A stretch of DNA of 64,000 bases, from positions 416,385 through 480,384 of the forward strand of contig JBMHCT010000011.1 in the NCBI GenBank assembly GCA_049889775.1, in the 5' to 3' direction. Numbering within the stretch: position 1 is the first letter of the stretch; each line of letters opens with the position of its first letter. The notes under the pieces are model-generated. The model had not been told where the DNA came from. It searched no databases and worked only from the letters and a program-made list of their open reading frames with translations. Made by a program: the position numbers and the translations under genes. Source of the DNA: Jejuia sp049889775 (lineage in GTDB: Bacteria > Bacteroidota > Bacteroidia > Flavobacteriales > Flavobacteriaceae). Below are positions 54,001 to 60,974 of this stretch, piece by piece.

Positions 54001-56281
54001 TCCTTTTTGTACAGTTACAAATGAAGTAATAATTCAATCACCTCCTACACCTTTAATAGTAACGGCTACAGAAACATCTAACGTTACATGTGATAATGAT
54101 AAGGGCACCATAACTGCATTGGCTGAAGGTGGCTGGGGTAATTACGAATATGAGCTTACAGGAGCATCAACGGTAGCTTACTCTTCGAGTGGAACGTTTA
54201 CCGATTTATCTGCAGGTACGTATACAGTGAACGTTAGAGATGGTAGCCGTTGTATCGCTTCTGATACGGTTGTTTTAGATATTCCAAATGCAATTGACGC
54301 TACTATTGCGGCAAGCACAACATTGTTATCTTGTTTTGACGATAATAATGCTTCAATAACAGTCACGACGACAACTGGAGGACAAGGCTCCAATTATACC
54401 TACGTTTTGAATCAGTTATTACCAACCCCTTCAACATCTGGTCCACAAACAGCAACAGTTTTTGCAAATTTAGGAGCGGGAACTTACAGTGTAACGGTTA
54501 CTGATGGTTATAATTGTGAATTTACAACGCCAACTGTTGTTATCGACCAACCAACAGAGGTTGAAGCAAACTTAGTAAAAACAACATCTCAAACTTGTAT
54601 AACACAGGCTAGCTTAACACTAAGTGCAATTGGAGGTAACGGGCCATATGAATACAGTATTGATAGCACCTTTGGAACTATACTTGGCACATTTGCTGCT
54701 TCAATAACCTTTGATGTATCGCCAGGAAATTACCAATATTACGTTAGGGATACTAATGGTTGTTTTGCTGATGTGTCCAACCAAATAAGTATTGATCCTT
54801 TATTACCTTTGACGATTACACTTGATGCAACCAACGCCGTAATTAATTGTAATGGCGATGTTACAGGTACTATTATTGCAGCAGCCGAAGGTGGCTTAGG
54901 AAGTTATGTATATACCCTTCAAGATACTTCAGGTAATACTATACCAGCAACTCAAACCAATCCAGGTGTATTTACAGAGTTACCTGCTGGTGATTATCAA
55001 GTTCGTGTGGATAGTGGTGATTGTTTAGCAACTTCTGCAATAATACTAATTACAGAACCTGCTTTACCTCTGGAAGTAACTTTTAGTACGACGGATGTAA
55101 CTTGTACAGGAGAAAATAACGGTTCTATTGAAATTTTGGCCACTGGTGGTACTGGAATTATTAAGTACGCAATTTCGCCGCAGTTGAATCAGTTTTTTGA
55201 TGAGCCTATTTTTGAAGATTTAGCTCCAGGAACCTATCAAGCCATTGCTCAAGACGAATTAGGGTGTTTTGTTTTAATCGATTTTGTAATTGATGAGCCA
55301 GCACCAGTATTTTTGACGGTGGTTCCAAATTCAATTGTGCCAGAACTATGTGCTGGTGAATTAAATGGTGCTTTTAGTGTTGATATTTCGGGGGGAAGTT
55401 TACCTTATCAAGTAAGTCTTGATGACGACGATGGTCCTTACACCACAGGTACAGCAGCACAAACTATTTTTGACTTTACGGGGTTAGCTGGTGGAAATCA
55501 TGTGGTTTACATTAGAGATAATGAAGGTTGTGAAGTTGAATTTGAAATAGACTTTCCAAATTCAATTGATTTCAATCCAGAATTACTCATAGAATACGGC
55601 TGTGTCAATAATACATCTACCAATATAGTTACTGTAAATTTAAATGAAAACGATACGATTAATCCAGCAGATCTTGAGTACGCTTTGGATGGAGGCGCAT
55701 ATCAGTTAAGTAATACCTTCACAAATGTAGCCCCAGGTTTAGATCATTATATTGAGGTAAGACATACTGATGGCTGTATTAAGCAAACAGATTTCTTCGA
55801 TATAGACGATTACCAACCATTAACCTTGATGTTACAAGAAGGTGGAGGTTTAAATGAAATTGAAGCTATTGCAACAGGAGGTACTGGTAATTACGAATTC
55901 ACCTTAAATGGAGAATCTCGTGGAAGCGAGACCACATTCCTTATCTATGAAACAGGTACCTACACGGTGACTGTTACCGATAGAAATGGGTGTTTCGTTT
56001 CAGCATCAATTCCAATGGAATTTATTGATGTATGTATTCCAAATTATTTTGTTCCGGCAAACGGCGGTTGGGGTCCTGGATGTACGTCTCAATATAGAGA
56101 TATGACTTTTGACATCTTCGATAGGTACGGACGCAAAATAGCCACCTTAAATGTTGATGATAAGTGGGATGGAAAGTATAAAGGCAAAGAATTACCAACA
56201 GGAGACTACTGGTACGTAGTTAACCTGAACGATGAACGAAACGATAAATCATATGTGGGGCATTTTACCCTTTATAGATAA
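48071..56281 (+). CDS. Giant SprB-like surface adhesin exported by T9SS
   Basis: A 2736-residue protein. Signal peptide (LIVLALFFSAALFAQ); a beta-rich N-terminal domain (about residues 25-350); a DUF11-like domain (about 356-476, with LTKLVEDPAGNDIEGQEVTLGD); Ig-like linkers (to about 790); then about 21 SprB-type repeats of 75-95 residues to about 2640, each with a Cys near the start, a GGTxPYxYSI core and a GTYTVTVxDANGC end. The last 85 residues are the type-B T9SS sorting domain (CIPNYFVPANGGWGPGC, FDIFDRYGRKI, PTGDYWYVVNLND). SprB-type adhesins act in attachment and gliding; gliding itself is not shown here. The frame is intact. Confidence 0.92.
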   Translation: MKKPTYVNFCLIVLALFFSAALFAQNFVPFTPRFDQTLKGDIVLIGNNILGPDNNAFNDNNVYNHTVDMRYIDIDSDPTTFSSSSADLVIANPGCYRIVHAGLYWSAVNPGAEPIDQVKFRGPEGGYYDVTGTVFFNANGTTVDRGDSFPYACYADVTSIVTGFTNNLGTYTVANVSSEQGRTASYSPYNGTGHSAGWSLFIVYEDPTIPGKAITSFDGFSAISVPGGNPALDIPVTGFRTIPAPAPVRANFAFATLEGDSPILGDQLLLNGLNLSAADRPATNFFNSSVTQLSATPVNNRNPNSTNTLGFDTGVMVVPNPGNTIIANDATSATVRLETQGDTFFPYFYAMAVEIIEPNIVLTKLVEDPAGNDIEGQEVTLGDELNYVIGFENTGNDDATDFIIRDILPVNIVFNYPADIGFLPPGVTVQSYNATTREIIFEIDESVVEENDPLQQIRFKVTVVSDCSLLSDACSNIVSNQAYATYRGTLNPTFTISDDPSFNSISSCLFTPRATNFLADLNCTFDQNVVLCGETTTLTAANGYDSYTWSTSPTGTPVIGNTQSITVSTTGTYYVYNAASAPCQSITQEFNVQLFGNAVTTNPVIPFADEVVVCPNDGKELPNIFLCGNNDSRFIQTNITDTSSMIWEILDESSCDAVLNQDCANESDTCVWNQVATGSNYTVDTSGQYRITLNYDGGCFNQFYFNVYENLLVPNITARDIICTTPGEIVVGGVPSGYEYSLDGTNYQSSNTFTVNTPGIYTAYIRQIGVTPNPCVFTVPDVQIRERDFNVETTIQQPLCYGELGNVILAANDARPQYFFSIYSGTTLINSVGPITEDNYTFSNLNPGNYTVNISTEDGCAYTGDIEIIEPALLEATSAVTRPLTCTNGEITVYPTGGTAPYYYFVNGASTFQTTPIIDVPAAGTYNIRVVDFNNCETQTSIDVDAILPPDFIVSQTDILCADVTNSGTISINVTNANGNTLRYSIDNGIAFANSPNFTGLTIGSYDVVVEYTAGGEVCTTTPQTINIVTETAINGTVSLTTPLTCTTDGIITISGVTGGAAPYQYSIDGVNFQSGNTFTGLTSGTYTVTVQDANVCTFVAAPITIEALNPPSDLDFGSSPISCPSNTSNITLTATGGTIPLEYQIVAPSAAATIYQTSNVFTGLAPGTYIFQVRDANECTYVESYTINPLPPLTVGAVITKNLDCTATPDGSIQGTIAGGAAPFTYAVSINGGGYTDLGTTGNTFTYSVPTDGSYQFQITDANNCTAETGVQIINAISLPEITVVQTQDNLCNGDANAAIDITINNLVGTPPFIINVNNDTAGTNYGTQTSGLTAGDYTITITDANQCTDTESITIGEPDPISVNYTSLPITCDITSGGISKGSVIVQSVTGGTAPYNYYVTGTNGYSATELNVSGTTSTTFDVVDFGLYQINVVDANGCSILVQDVLVASPPNDLDIVVNTVVNCTTGGEAEVSIGTTLASAGPFFFDIYRGVIPPPPPGGTWVAEDAPGSQSATFTGLLPGVTYTFIVFDVSTGCSYYETATASVPTNSTLTATALTSNNITCVGSADGNVSFTVNSAYGVPTTVNYEIFNSLSLISTGVTGTGIVPAGGALPVTNLGALPFGTYFVSITETVGPNAGCGVVTVPFNITESAIDLDISASVDRNANCNPNSGLISAIGSNGTPPYVYQITTSAAAPSVTDPSWASSNTFNVDANTYYVHVKDAYNCIRTTAALVLPQDPEPFISATVNNQCTVTEGDFEIDVVLTATGIAPYSYSINGGTFQTRTAPFTLSNLASGSHTIEIQDANGCGNIVSVDIAPPVDITPAVTALPTCNNDDGEITITGVGGTGVYSYSISPSPGSISLSGNVFSGVPSGTYTITITDANTCFATVEVALPEAVPPTVVTTPTPVTCFGDNTGGFEINISGYSGPYTYEVFDSTTTSVTGLINANTSTNPQLVTGIQSGIYSVVITQTASPFCTVTNEVIIQSPPTPLIVTATETSNVTCDNDKGTITALAEGGWGNYEYELTGASTVAYSSSGTFTDLSAGTYTVNVRDGSRCIASDTVVLDIPNAIDATIAASTTLLSCFDDNNASITVTTTTGGQGSNYTYVLNQLLPTPSTSGPQTATVFANLGAGTYSVTVTDGYNCEFTTPTVVIDQPTEVEANLVKTTSQTCITQASLTLSAIGGNGPYEYSIDSTFGTILGTFAASITFDVSPGNYQYYVRDTNGCFADVSNQISIDPLLPLTITLDATNAVINCNGDVTGTIIAAAEGGLGSYVYTLQDTSGNTIPATQTNPGVFTELPAGDYQVRVDSGDCLATSAIILITEPALPLEVTFSTTDVTCTGENNGSIEILATGGTGIIKYAISPQLNQFFDEPIFEDLAPGTYQAIAQDELGCFVLIDFVIDEPAPVFLTVVPNSIVPELCAGELNGAFSVDISGGSLPYQVSLDDDDGPYTTGTAAQTIFDFTGLAGGNHVVYIRDNEGCEVEFEIDFPNSIDFNPELLIEYGCVNNTSTNIVTVNLNENDTINPADLEYALDGGAYQLSNTFTNVAPGLDHYIEVRHTDGCIKQTDFFDIDDYQPLTLMLQEGGGLNEIEAIATGGTGNYEFTLNGESRGSETTFLIYETGTYTVTVTDRNGCFVSASIPMEFIDVCIPNYFVPANGGWGPGCTSQYRDMTFDIFDRYGRKIATLNVDDKWDGKYKGKELPTGDYWYVVNLNDERNDKSYVGHFTLYR

Positions 56282-56294
56282 AACGAAAATATAG

Positions 56295-57299
56295 ATGAAG
56301 ACCGAATTTAAAAATATTAGAATGCGCAATATAATTACGACGCTTTTATTATTGGTTCTTTTAAAAGGCTTTAGTCAGGAATTAAACTTACCTGTATTCA
56401 CACAATATTTGGCCGATAACAACTTTGTAGTTTCTCCAACATATGCAGGTATTGGCGATAATTTAAAGATAAGAGCCAACGGATTAACGCAATGGGTGGG
56501 TATAAAAGGTGCACCTGATAATCAGTCTATTTATGGTGATGTAAGAATTGCCGATAGAACAGGTATTGGTTTGTCCTTTTACAACGACAGCAATGGAAAT
56601 ACAATTCAGTCTGGAGGTAAATTCACCTTTGCCCATCATTTAATATTAGATTATTACTCAAAAATGTATCTCTCGTTTGGTATTTCTTATAACATAAATA
56701 ACTTCAGAATTGATATAAATAATTTTAACACAACTATTGAGAATCCCACTATAGACCCAATGGTAACCGATGATAGACGCACAACAAATCACAACTTTGA
56801 TGTAGGTGCTTTATTTAGATATGGTGGCTTTTTTGCAAGTCTTAACTTTAATAATGTTCTACCAAAAAACTTTGATGAATTTGTTAGAAATCAAGAACCT
56901 AGTTTATTACTCAATTATCAATTATATTCTGGATACACATTTAGAGGTCCTAAAAAAAGTGGAATAGAATACGAACCCTCTTTATTTTTTCAATGGTTTG
57001 ATAGTGATAACCGATCAGCTACAGACTTGAATTTTAAATTTAGAAAATACAATCGATATGGTGATTATTATTGGGGAGGTATTTCATATCGTTTCTTGAA
57101 TGACCAAGTGCTTAAGCCTTTAAATATTGGGCCTATGATAGGGTTTCAGAAAAATATATTTTACTTTGGTTATGCCTATCAAATTACTACCAACGAATTA
57201 GCAACTTATAATTCAGGTACACACGTTGTAACCGTTGGTGTAAACTTTTTACAGGGCATTAGTAACTGTCCTTGTACGCAAGATCCAGTGCATAATTAA
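56295..57299 (+). CDS. PorP/SprF family T9SS outer-membrane protein
   Basis: A 334-residue outer-membrane protein of normal SprF size. Signal peptide (TTLLLLVLLKGFSQ), then the family start LPVFTQYLADNNFVVSPTYAGIG and barrel strands such as GIGLSFYNDSNGNTIQSGG, YSKMYLSFGISYNIN and FFASLNFNNVLPKNF. It probably helps export or anchor the giant adhesin encoded 13 bases upstream, as SprF does for SprB. The first ATG (56295) adds nine residues ahead of the likelier MRNIITTLL start at 56322. Confidence 0.9.
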   Translation: MKTEFKNIRMRNIITTLLLLVLLKGFSQELNLPVFTQYLADNNFVVSPTYAGIGDNLKIRANGLTQWVGIKGAPDNQSIYGDVRIADRTGIGLSFYNDSNGNTIQSGGKFTFAHHLILDYYSKMYLSFGISYNINNFRIDINNFNTTIENPTIDPMVTDDRRTTNHNFDVGALFRYGGFFASLNFNNVLPKNFDEFVRNQEPSLLLNYQLYSGYTFRGPKKSGIEYEPSLFFQWFDSDNRSATDLNFKFRKYNRYGDYYWGGISYRFLNDQVLKPLNIGPMIGFQKNIFYFGYAYQITTNELATYNSGTHVVTVGVNFLQGISNCPCTQDPVHN

Positions 57300-57772
57300 G
57301 TTCCAGAAGTAGGAACTACTACTGCCTGAAATACGTAAATGTATGGTTCGGGATTTTCGTCATCGATAAAAATCCTTTGGTCTATTATTATTTGATTGCT
57401 ATTTATTTGATTGATATCTCCAAATTCAACAAAGTCAGAGTCTTCGAAAAAATATAGCTGATCTCCGTCTGGTGCTTCAACAACTAAGTAATCATAAGTA
57501 CCAGAATCCAAAGCGTCCTCTATATTTGTTCTTTCGTTATTATTTCTAACAACGATCTTGCCATCACCAGGGCCTTCATCAGAAGGCTCGAAAGTCCATA
57601 TGATGTCGCCTATTTCAAAAAGGCCTAAAGTCGTTTCGGAGTCATCCAGAACTTCTAATAAATGCCATTCAGTTATCGTATTACTAAAAGGGTTATTGTC
57701 AATTACACCCCCATTCGTACAACCGAATAGAAAAATAACTGTTAGCAATAATATATAAACTCTTCTTTTCAT
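57296..57772 (-). CDS. Small lipoprotein, paralogue of 40322-40780
   Basis: A 158-residue lipoprotein with lipobox LFGC (about residue 18). It shares sequence blocks in the same order with the protein at 40322-40780: NTITEWHLLEV, IIWTFEPSD, DGKIVVRNNN, NIEDALDSGTYDYLVV, and a terminal YVFQAVVV strand. Its stop overlaps that of the convergent SprF-like gene by four bases. The pair brackets the surface island, both on the minus strand. Function unknown. Confidence 0.75.
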   Translation of the reverse strand: MKRRVYILLLTVIFLFGCTNGGVIDNNPFSNTITEWHLLEVLDDSETTLGLFEIGDIIWTFEPSDEGPGDGKIVVRNNNERTNIEDALDSGTYDYLVVEAPDGDQLYFFEDSDFVEFGDINQINSNQIIIDQRIFIDDENPEPYIYVFQAVVVPTSGT

Positions 57773-57904
57773 AATTTTAGTATTTGTTAAGATAGATGAT
57801 TAAAGTCTGCAAAGGTTGCGTATTTTAGAGTGAAAATACATAATATCCATTGGAAAAATGTCTTAATAAAAGGTTAAAATGTATGGATTAAATCATTTTA
57901 CAGT

Positions 57905-58327
57905 ATGAAATGGGTTCAAAGAGAAATTAAAATTCAACCAGTACCAAGGGGTTTTCACTTAATAACAGGGGAGGTGCTTCAAGCAATTCCAGAAATAAAG
58001 CAAATAACAACTGGTCAACTTCAAGTTTTTATAAAGCATACATCTGCGAGTTTAACAATCAATGAAAATGCGGATTATACTGTAAGAACGGACTTTGAAA
58101 GCCATTTCAATAAAATGATTCCTGAAAATGCTACATATTATCAGCATATCTATGAAGGTTCAGATGATATGCCTGCACACATTAAAGCGTCACTTTTAGG
58201 TGCTTCGGTACAAATACCTATCACTAATGGTAGACTAAACCTTGGTACATGGCAAGGGATATATTTATGTGAACATCGCAACCATGGTGGAGGACGCAAA
58301 TTAGTAATTACAGCATTTGGTATATAA
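57905..58327 (+). CDS. YjbQ/UPF0047 family protein
   Basis: A 140-residue soluble protein of the UPF0047 family. Signature segments are VFIKHTSASLTINENAD (about residues 39-55), YQHIYEGSDDMPAHIKASLLGASVQIPI and LGTWQGIYLCEHRNHGGGRKLVI, with the conserved His and Glu that bind metal. Some members have thiamin phosphate synthase side activity; the true role is unclear. Followed after 12 bases by a membrane cyclase gene, likely one operon. Confidence 0.92.
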   Translation: MKWVQREIKIQPVPRGFHLITGEVLQAIPEIKQITTGQLQVFIKHTSASLTINENADYTVRTDFESHFNKMIPENATYYQHIYEGSDDMPAHIKASLLGASVQIPITNGRLNLGTWQGIYLCEHRNHGGGRKLVITAFGI

Positions 58328-58339
58328 ATTTCAAAATCC

Positions 58340-59431
58340 ATGCGATTAAAAAAGTTTGCCGTTTCAATATTTCAATCCATTATATTTTGGATGATTGCCT
58401 TTTTTATCTATGTATTTATAAAATATAATGGACTAGAGGAAGAGTTGGCGGTGTATACGGATGACATACTTTACCTACCAGTTGACGATTTTTATAAATA
58501 TGGTCTTGGACTGGGTTTTATTATCGGCGTCATTTATGCCATAATAGAGTATGTTTTTGATACAGTTTTAAGCAAAAAACTAGCTTTAGGATTCATCCTT
58601 TTTATCAAATCTATAGTATACTTAATTACCATCATTATTGTACTGACTGTTTTTTCGTTCTTTTTAGAAGAACAGATTGATATTGATATACCAAATGAAA
58701 TTGGTTGGTGGCACACAGATCCTATTTTTTGGAATACTATATTATATTTTGTTGCTTCTTCAGTTATTTTTTCACTTTTAAAAATTGCAAATGACAAATT
58801 TGGTCCAGGTGTATTTTTTAATATGCTATTGGGGAAATATAGAAAACCTAAAGAAGAAGAGCGAATATTGATGTTTTTAGATTTGAAAGATTCTACAAAA
58901 ATAGCAGAACAGCTGGGGCATGAAACATATAGCAGATTTATACAAGATTGTTTTAGAGATTTGAATAGCATACTCCGTAAGTATGAGGCAGATATTTATC
59001 AGTATGTTGGGGACGAAGCCGTTTTGAGTTGGACTACTAAAAAAGGATTCAGAAAAAATAATAGTGTGAATTTGTTTTTTGCATTTAAAGATAAACTCAA
59101 AAAACGAGAGCAAAGTTATTTACACAACTATAAAGTAATGCCTCAATTTAAAGCGGGATTACATTGCGGTAAATTAATGATTGCTGAGGTGGGTACCATA
59201 AAAAAGGAATTGGCTTTTCATGGGGATGTTATTAATACGGCTGCAAGAATTCAAGGGCTTTGTAATGCCTATAAAGCTGAACTATTGGTGTCTCAAGCTT
59301 TTTTAGATAGGTCTTTAATCACTTTAAAGTATAATGCAAATTTGTTAGGAGATATAAAGCTCAAGGGGAGAGAGATTACTTTAAAAGTTTTTGCCGTTAC
59401 AAGAAATGAGTCTTTGCAAAAGAAAGATTAG
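58340..59431 (+). CDS. Membrane class III nucleotide cyclase (second paralogue)
   Basis: A 363-residue paralogue of the protein at 25141-26247: about four transmembrane segments (residues 10-165), a short linker (FNMLLGKYRKPKEEER, compare FFTGKYHKP there), and a class III catalytic domain. Metal Asp residues lie in LMFLDLKDST and YQYVGDEAVLSW, and the catalytic Asn and Arg in GDVINTAARIQG. The membrane part is much less similar than the catalytic part, so the two proteins probably read different signals. cAMP or cGMP product is not decidable here. Confidence 0.86.
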   Translation: MRLKKFAVSIFQSIIFWMIAFFIYVFIKYNGLEEELAVYTDDILYLPVDDFYKYGLGLGFIIGVIYAIIEYVFDTVLSKKLALGFILFIKSIVYLITIIIVLTVFSFFLEEQIDIDIPNEIGWWHTDPIFWNTILYFVASSVIFSLLKIANDKFGPGVFFNMLLGKYRKPKEEERILMFLDLKDSTKIAEQLGHETYSRFIQDCFRDLNSILRKYEADIYQYVGDEAVLSWTTKKGFRKNNSVNLFFAFKDKLKKREQSYLHNYKVMPQFKAGLHCGKLMIAEVGTIKKELAFHGDVINTAARIQGLCNAYKAELLVSQAFLDRSLITLKYNANLLGDIKLKGREITLKVFAVTRNESLQKKD

Positions 59432-59449
59432 TTTGGTTTTGAGAAATAA

Positions 59450-59592
59450 CGCTCGCAGATAGGTGCGTTATGGGTTGCAGTGGTAGCTTTTGGCGAGGAG
59501 CCCATCTAGCCGAAACTTATAACATGAAGCCCGACTCTAGGCGATCCTGCAAGGTTTTGAAAACCTTGTAGGTATGAGCGAAGGGAACACCC
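59450..59592 (-). repeat. Large dispersed repeat, inverted relative to 63001-63145
   Basis: Read on the minus strand this matches 63001-63145: GGG(T/C)GTTCCC at the start, then GTCGGGCTT, GGCTCGAT or GGCTAGAT, CCTCGCCAAAAGCTACC and CTGCAA(T/C)CC(C/A)TAACGC. The copy also contains the hairpin CCTGCAAGGTTTT...AAAACCTTGTAGG (59547-59573), like 15661-15687. No gene. Confidence 0.75.
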
Positions 59593-59607
59593 AAAAAATA
59601 ATGAAAT

Positions 59608-59640
59608 AAAAAAATCCGATTCGAAAGAGTCGGATTTTTA
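59608..59640. terminator. Terminator of the rplT operon
   Basis: AAAAAATCCGA and TCGGATTTTT pair around TTCGAAAGAG; A and T tracts on both sides allow action in both directions. It lies about 39 bases beyond the rplT stop. Confidence 0.85.
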
Positions 59641-59678
59641 AATTAAGCGAAATATGTTTTACAAATAGGCTAAGCGCC

Positions 59679-60023
59679 TTATTTTACTTTATCTACAACT
59701 GCTTTAAAAGCTTCTGGGTTATTCATTGCTAAATCTGCAAGCACCTTACGGTTCAATTCGATGTTGTTAGCTTTTAATTTACCCATAAATTGAGAATAAG
59801 ACAACCCGTGTTCTCTGGCACCTGCGTTAATACGCGTTATCCATAAAGCGCGGAATGTTCTTTTTTTGTTTCTACGGTCTCTATACGAATATTGCATCGC
59901 TTTGTCAACCGCGTTTTTAGCTACTGTCCAAACGTTTTTACGTCTTCCAAAGTAACCTTTTGCTTGTTTAAGAACCTTTTTTCTTCGGGCTCTTTTTGCT
60001 ACAGAATTTACTGATCTTGGCAT
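59679..60023 (-). CDS. rplT: Ribosomal protein L20
   Basis: A 114-residue basic protein of the large subunit, needed early in 50S assembly. The start MPRSVNSVAKRARRKKVL, then QAKGYFGRRKNVWTVAK and LWITRINAGAREHGLSYSQF, are diagnostic. It ends the thrS-infC-rpmI-rplT operon, 96 bases after rpmI. In several bacteria L20 represses this operon; no obvious L20-binding mimic is recognised here. Confidence 0.97.
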   Translation of the reverse strand: MPRSVNSVAKRARRKKVLKQAKGYFGRRKNVWTVAKNAVDKAMQYSYRDRRNKKRTFRALWITRINAGAREHGLSYSQFMGKLKANNIELNRKVLADLAMNNPEAFKAVVDKVK

Positions 60024-60119
60024 AATTTTAATTGTTTTGTAGTAGGCGGCAGATAATCTGCACTTTAACTTGAGCCTAACTCCAGGGTTTATAAATTGTT
60101 TTAACCGGTTAAAACGTTA

Positions 60120-60317
60120 TTACTTTAAACGTAACATAGTTTTAACATTGTCCTCATCACTCTTGTGTACTACTGTATCATGAGTTAAGGCAAGTTTACG
60201 CTTTTTAGATTTTTTTGTCAATATATGACTCTTAAAAGCGTGCTTTCTTTTAATCTTACCAGTACCCGTTAACTTAAAACGTTTTTTGGCACTAGATTTT
60301 GTTTTCATTTTAGGCAT
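60120..60317 (-). CDS. rpmI: Ribosomal protein L35
   Basis: A 65-residue very basic large-subunit protein: MPKMKTKSSAKKRFKLTGTG, then KRKHAFKSHILTKKSKKRKL. It sits between infC and rplT, the universal order of this operon. The spacer from infC carries a dispersed repeat (60361-60385). Confidence 0.97.
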   Translation of the reverse strand: MPKMKTKSSAKKRFKLTGTGKIKRKHAFKSHILTKKSKKRKLALTHDTVVHKSDEDNVKTMLRLK

Positions 60318-60357
60318 TTCTTCTCCTAGTTTTAATTATTACGCTTAATATTGTTTA

Positions 60358-60385
60358 TAGTGCTGAACTTGTTTCAGCATCTCAT
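60358..60385. repeat. Dispersed palindromic repeat between infC and rpmI
   Basis: TGCTGAACTTGTTTCAGCA followed by TCTCAT, one base from the copy at 15753-15778. It sits within an operon, right after the infC stop, so the transcript would carry it as a hairpin. Confidence 0.7.
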
Positions 60386-60943
60386 CTACTTTTTATCTTT
60401 CTTCGGAGCAATAAACATTGTCATTCGTTTCCCTTCCAGTTTTGGCATTTGCTCAACTTTACCAAACTCTTCTAAATCTTGGGCAAGGCGCAATAATAAA
60501 ATCTGTCCCTGCTCTTTAAAAATGATAGAACGACCTTTAAAAAATACGAATGCTTTAAGTTTTGCACCATCTTTCAAGAACTTCTCCGCATGCTTCTTTT
60601 TAAATTCGTAATCATGGTCATCAGTTTGTGGTCCAAATCTAATTTCCTTAACTACCACTTTAGAAGCCTTCGCTTTTAAAGCTTTTTCACGTTTCTTTTG
60701 TTCGTAAAGAAACTTTTTGTAATCCATAATTTTGCAAACAGGAGGATCTGCTTTTGGTGAAATTTCTACTAGGTCTAAACCTAATTCGTCTGCCATTCTC
60801 AAGGCATCTCCTTTGGTATAAATACCAACTTCTACGTTGTCACCAACTACACGCAATTTTTGCGCAGTAATTTTAGAATTAATCTTGTGTTTGTCCTCTT
60901 GAACAACCCTTCTTTGAGGTTGTCGTCTTCTTCTAATTGCTAT
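60386..60943 (-). CDS. infC: Translation initiation factor IF-3, starting at AUA
   Basis: A 185-residue factor that binds the 30S subunit and checks start codons. Standard start codons would place the start at a TTG (60856), truncating the conserved N-terminal domain. In frame upstream the codons read AIRRRRQPQRRVVQEDKHKIN, as in related IF-3 proteins that start MAIRRR, and the codon before it is ATA at 60943-60941; a TAA stop lies two codons further up (60949-60947). So the start is very probably AUA (AUU two codons later is the other candidate). Unusual infC starts, such as AUU in E. coli, let IF-3 repress its own synthesis. The C-terminal domain (EIRFGPQTDDHDYEFK) is complete. Confidence 0.93.
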   Translation of the reverse strand: MAIRRRRQPQRRVVQEDKHKINSKITAQKLRVVGDNVEVGIYTKGDALRMADELGLDLVEISPKADPPVCKIMDYKKFLYEQKKREKALKAKASKVVVKEIRFGPQTDDHDYEFKKKHAEKFLKDGAKLKAFVFFKGRSIIFKEQGQILLLRLAQDLEEFGKVEQMPKLEGKRMTMFIAPKKDKK

Positions 60944-60974
60944 GGCTTACTAAATTTTAATTAAACTTTATTTC

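Noticed and set aside
48071..56281. Possible tandem DNA repeat or CRISPR-like array in the giant adhesin gene
   Set aside because: Units are similar only in protein, spacing varies, the frame is continuous and there are no identical repeat units.
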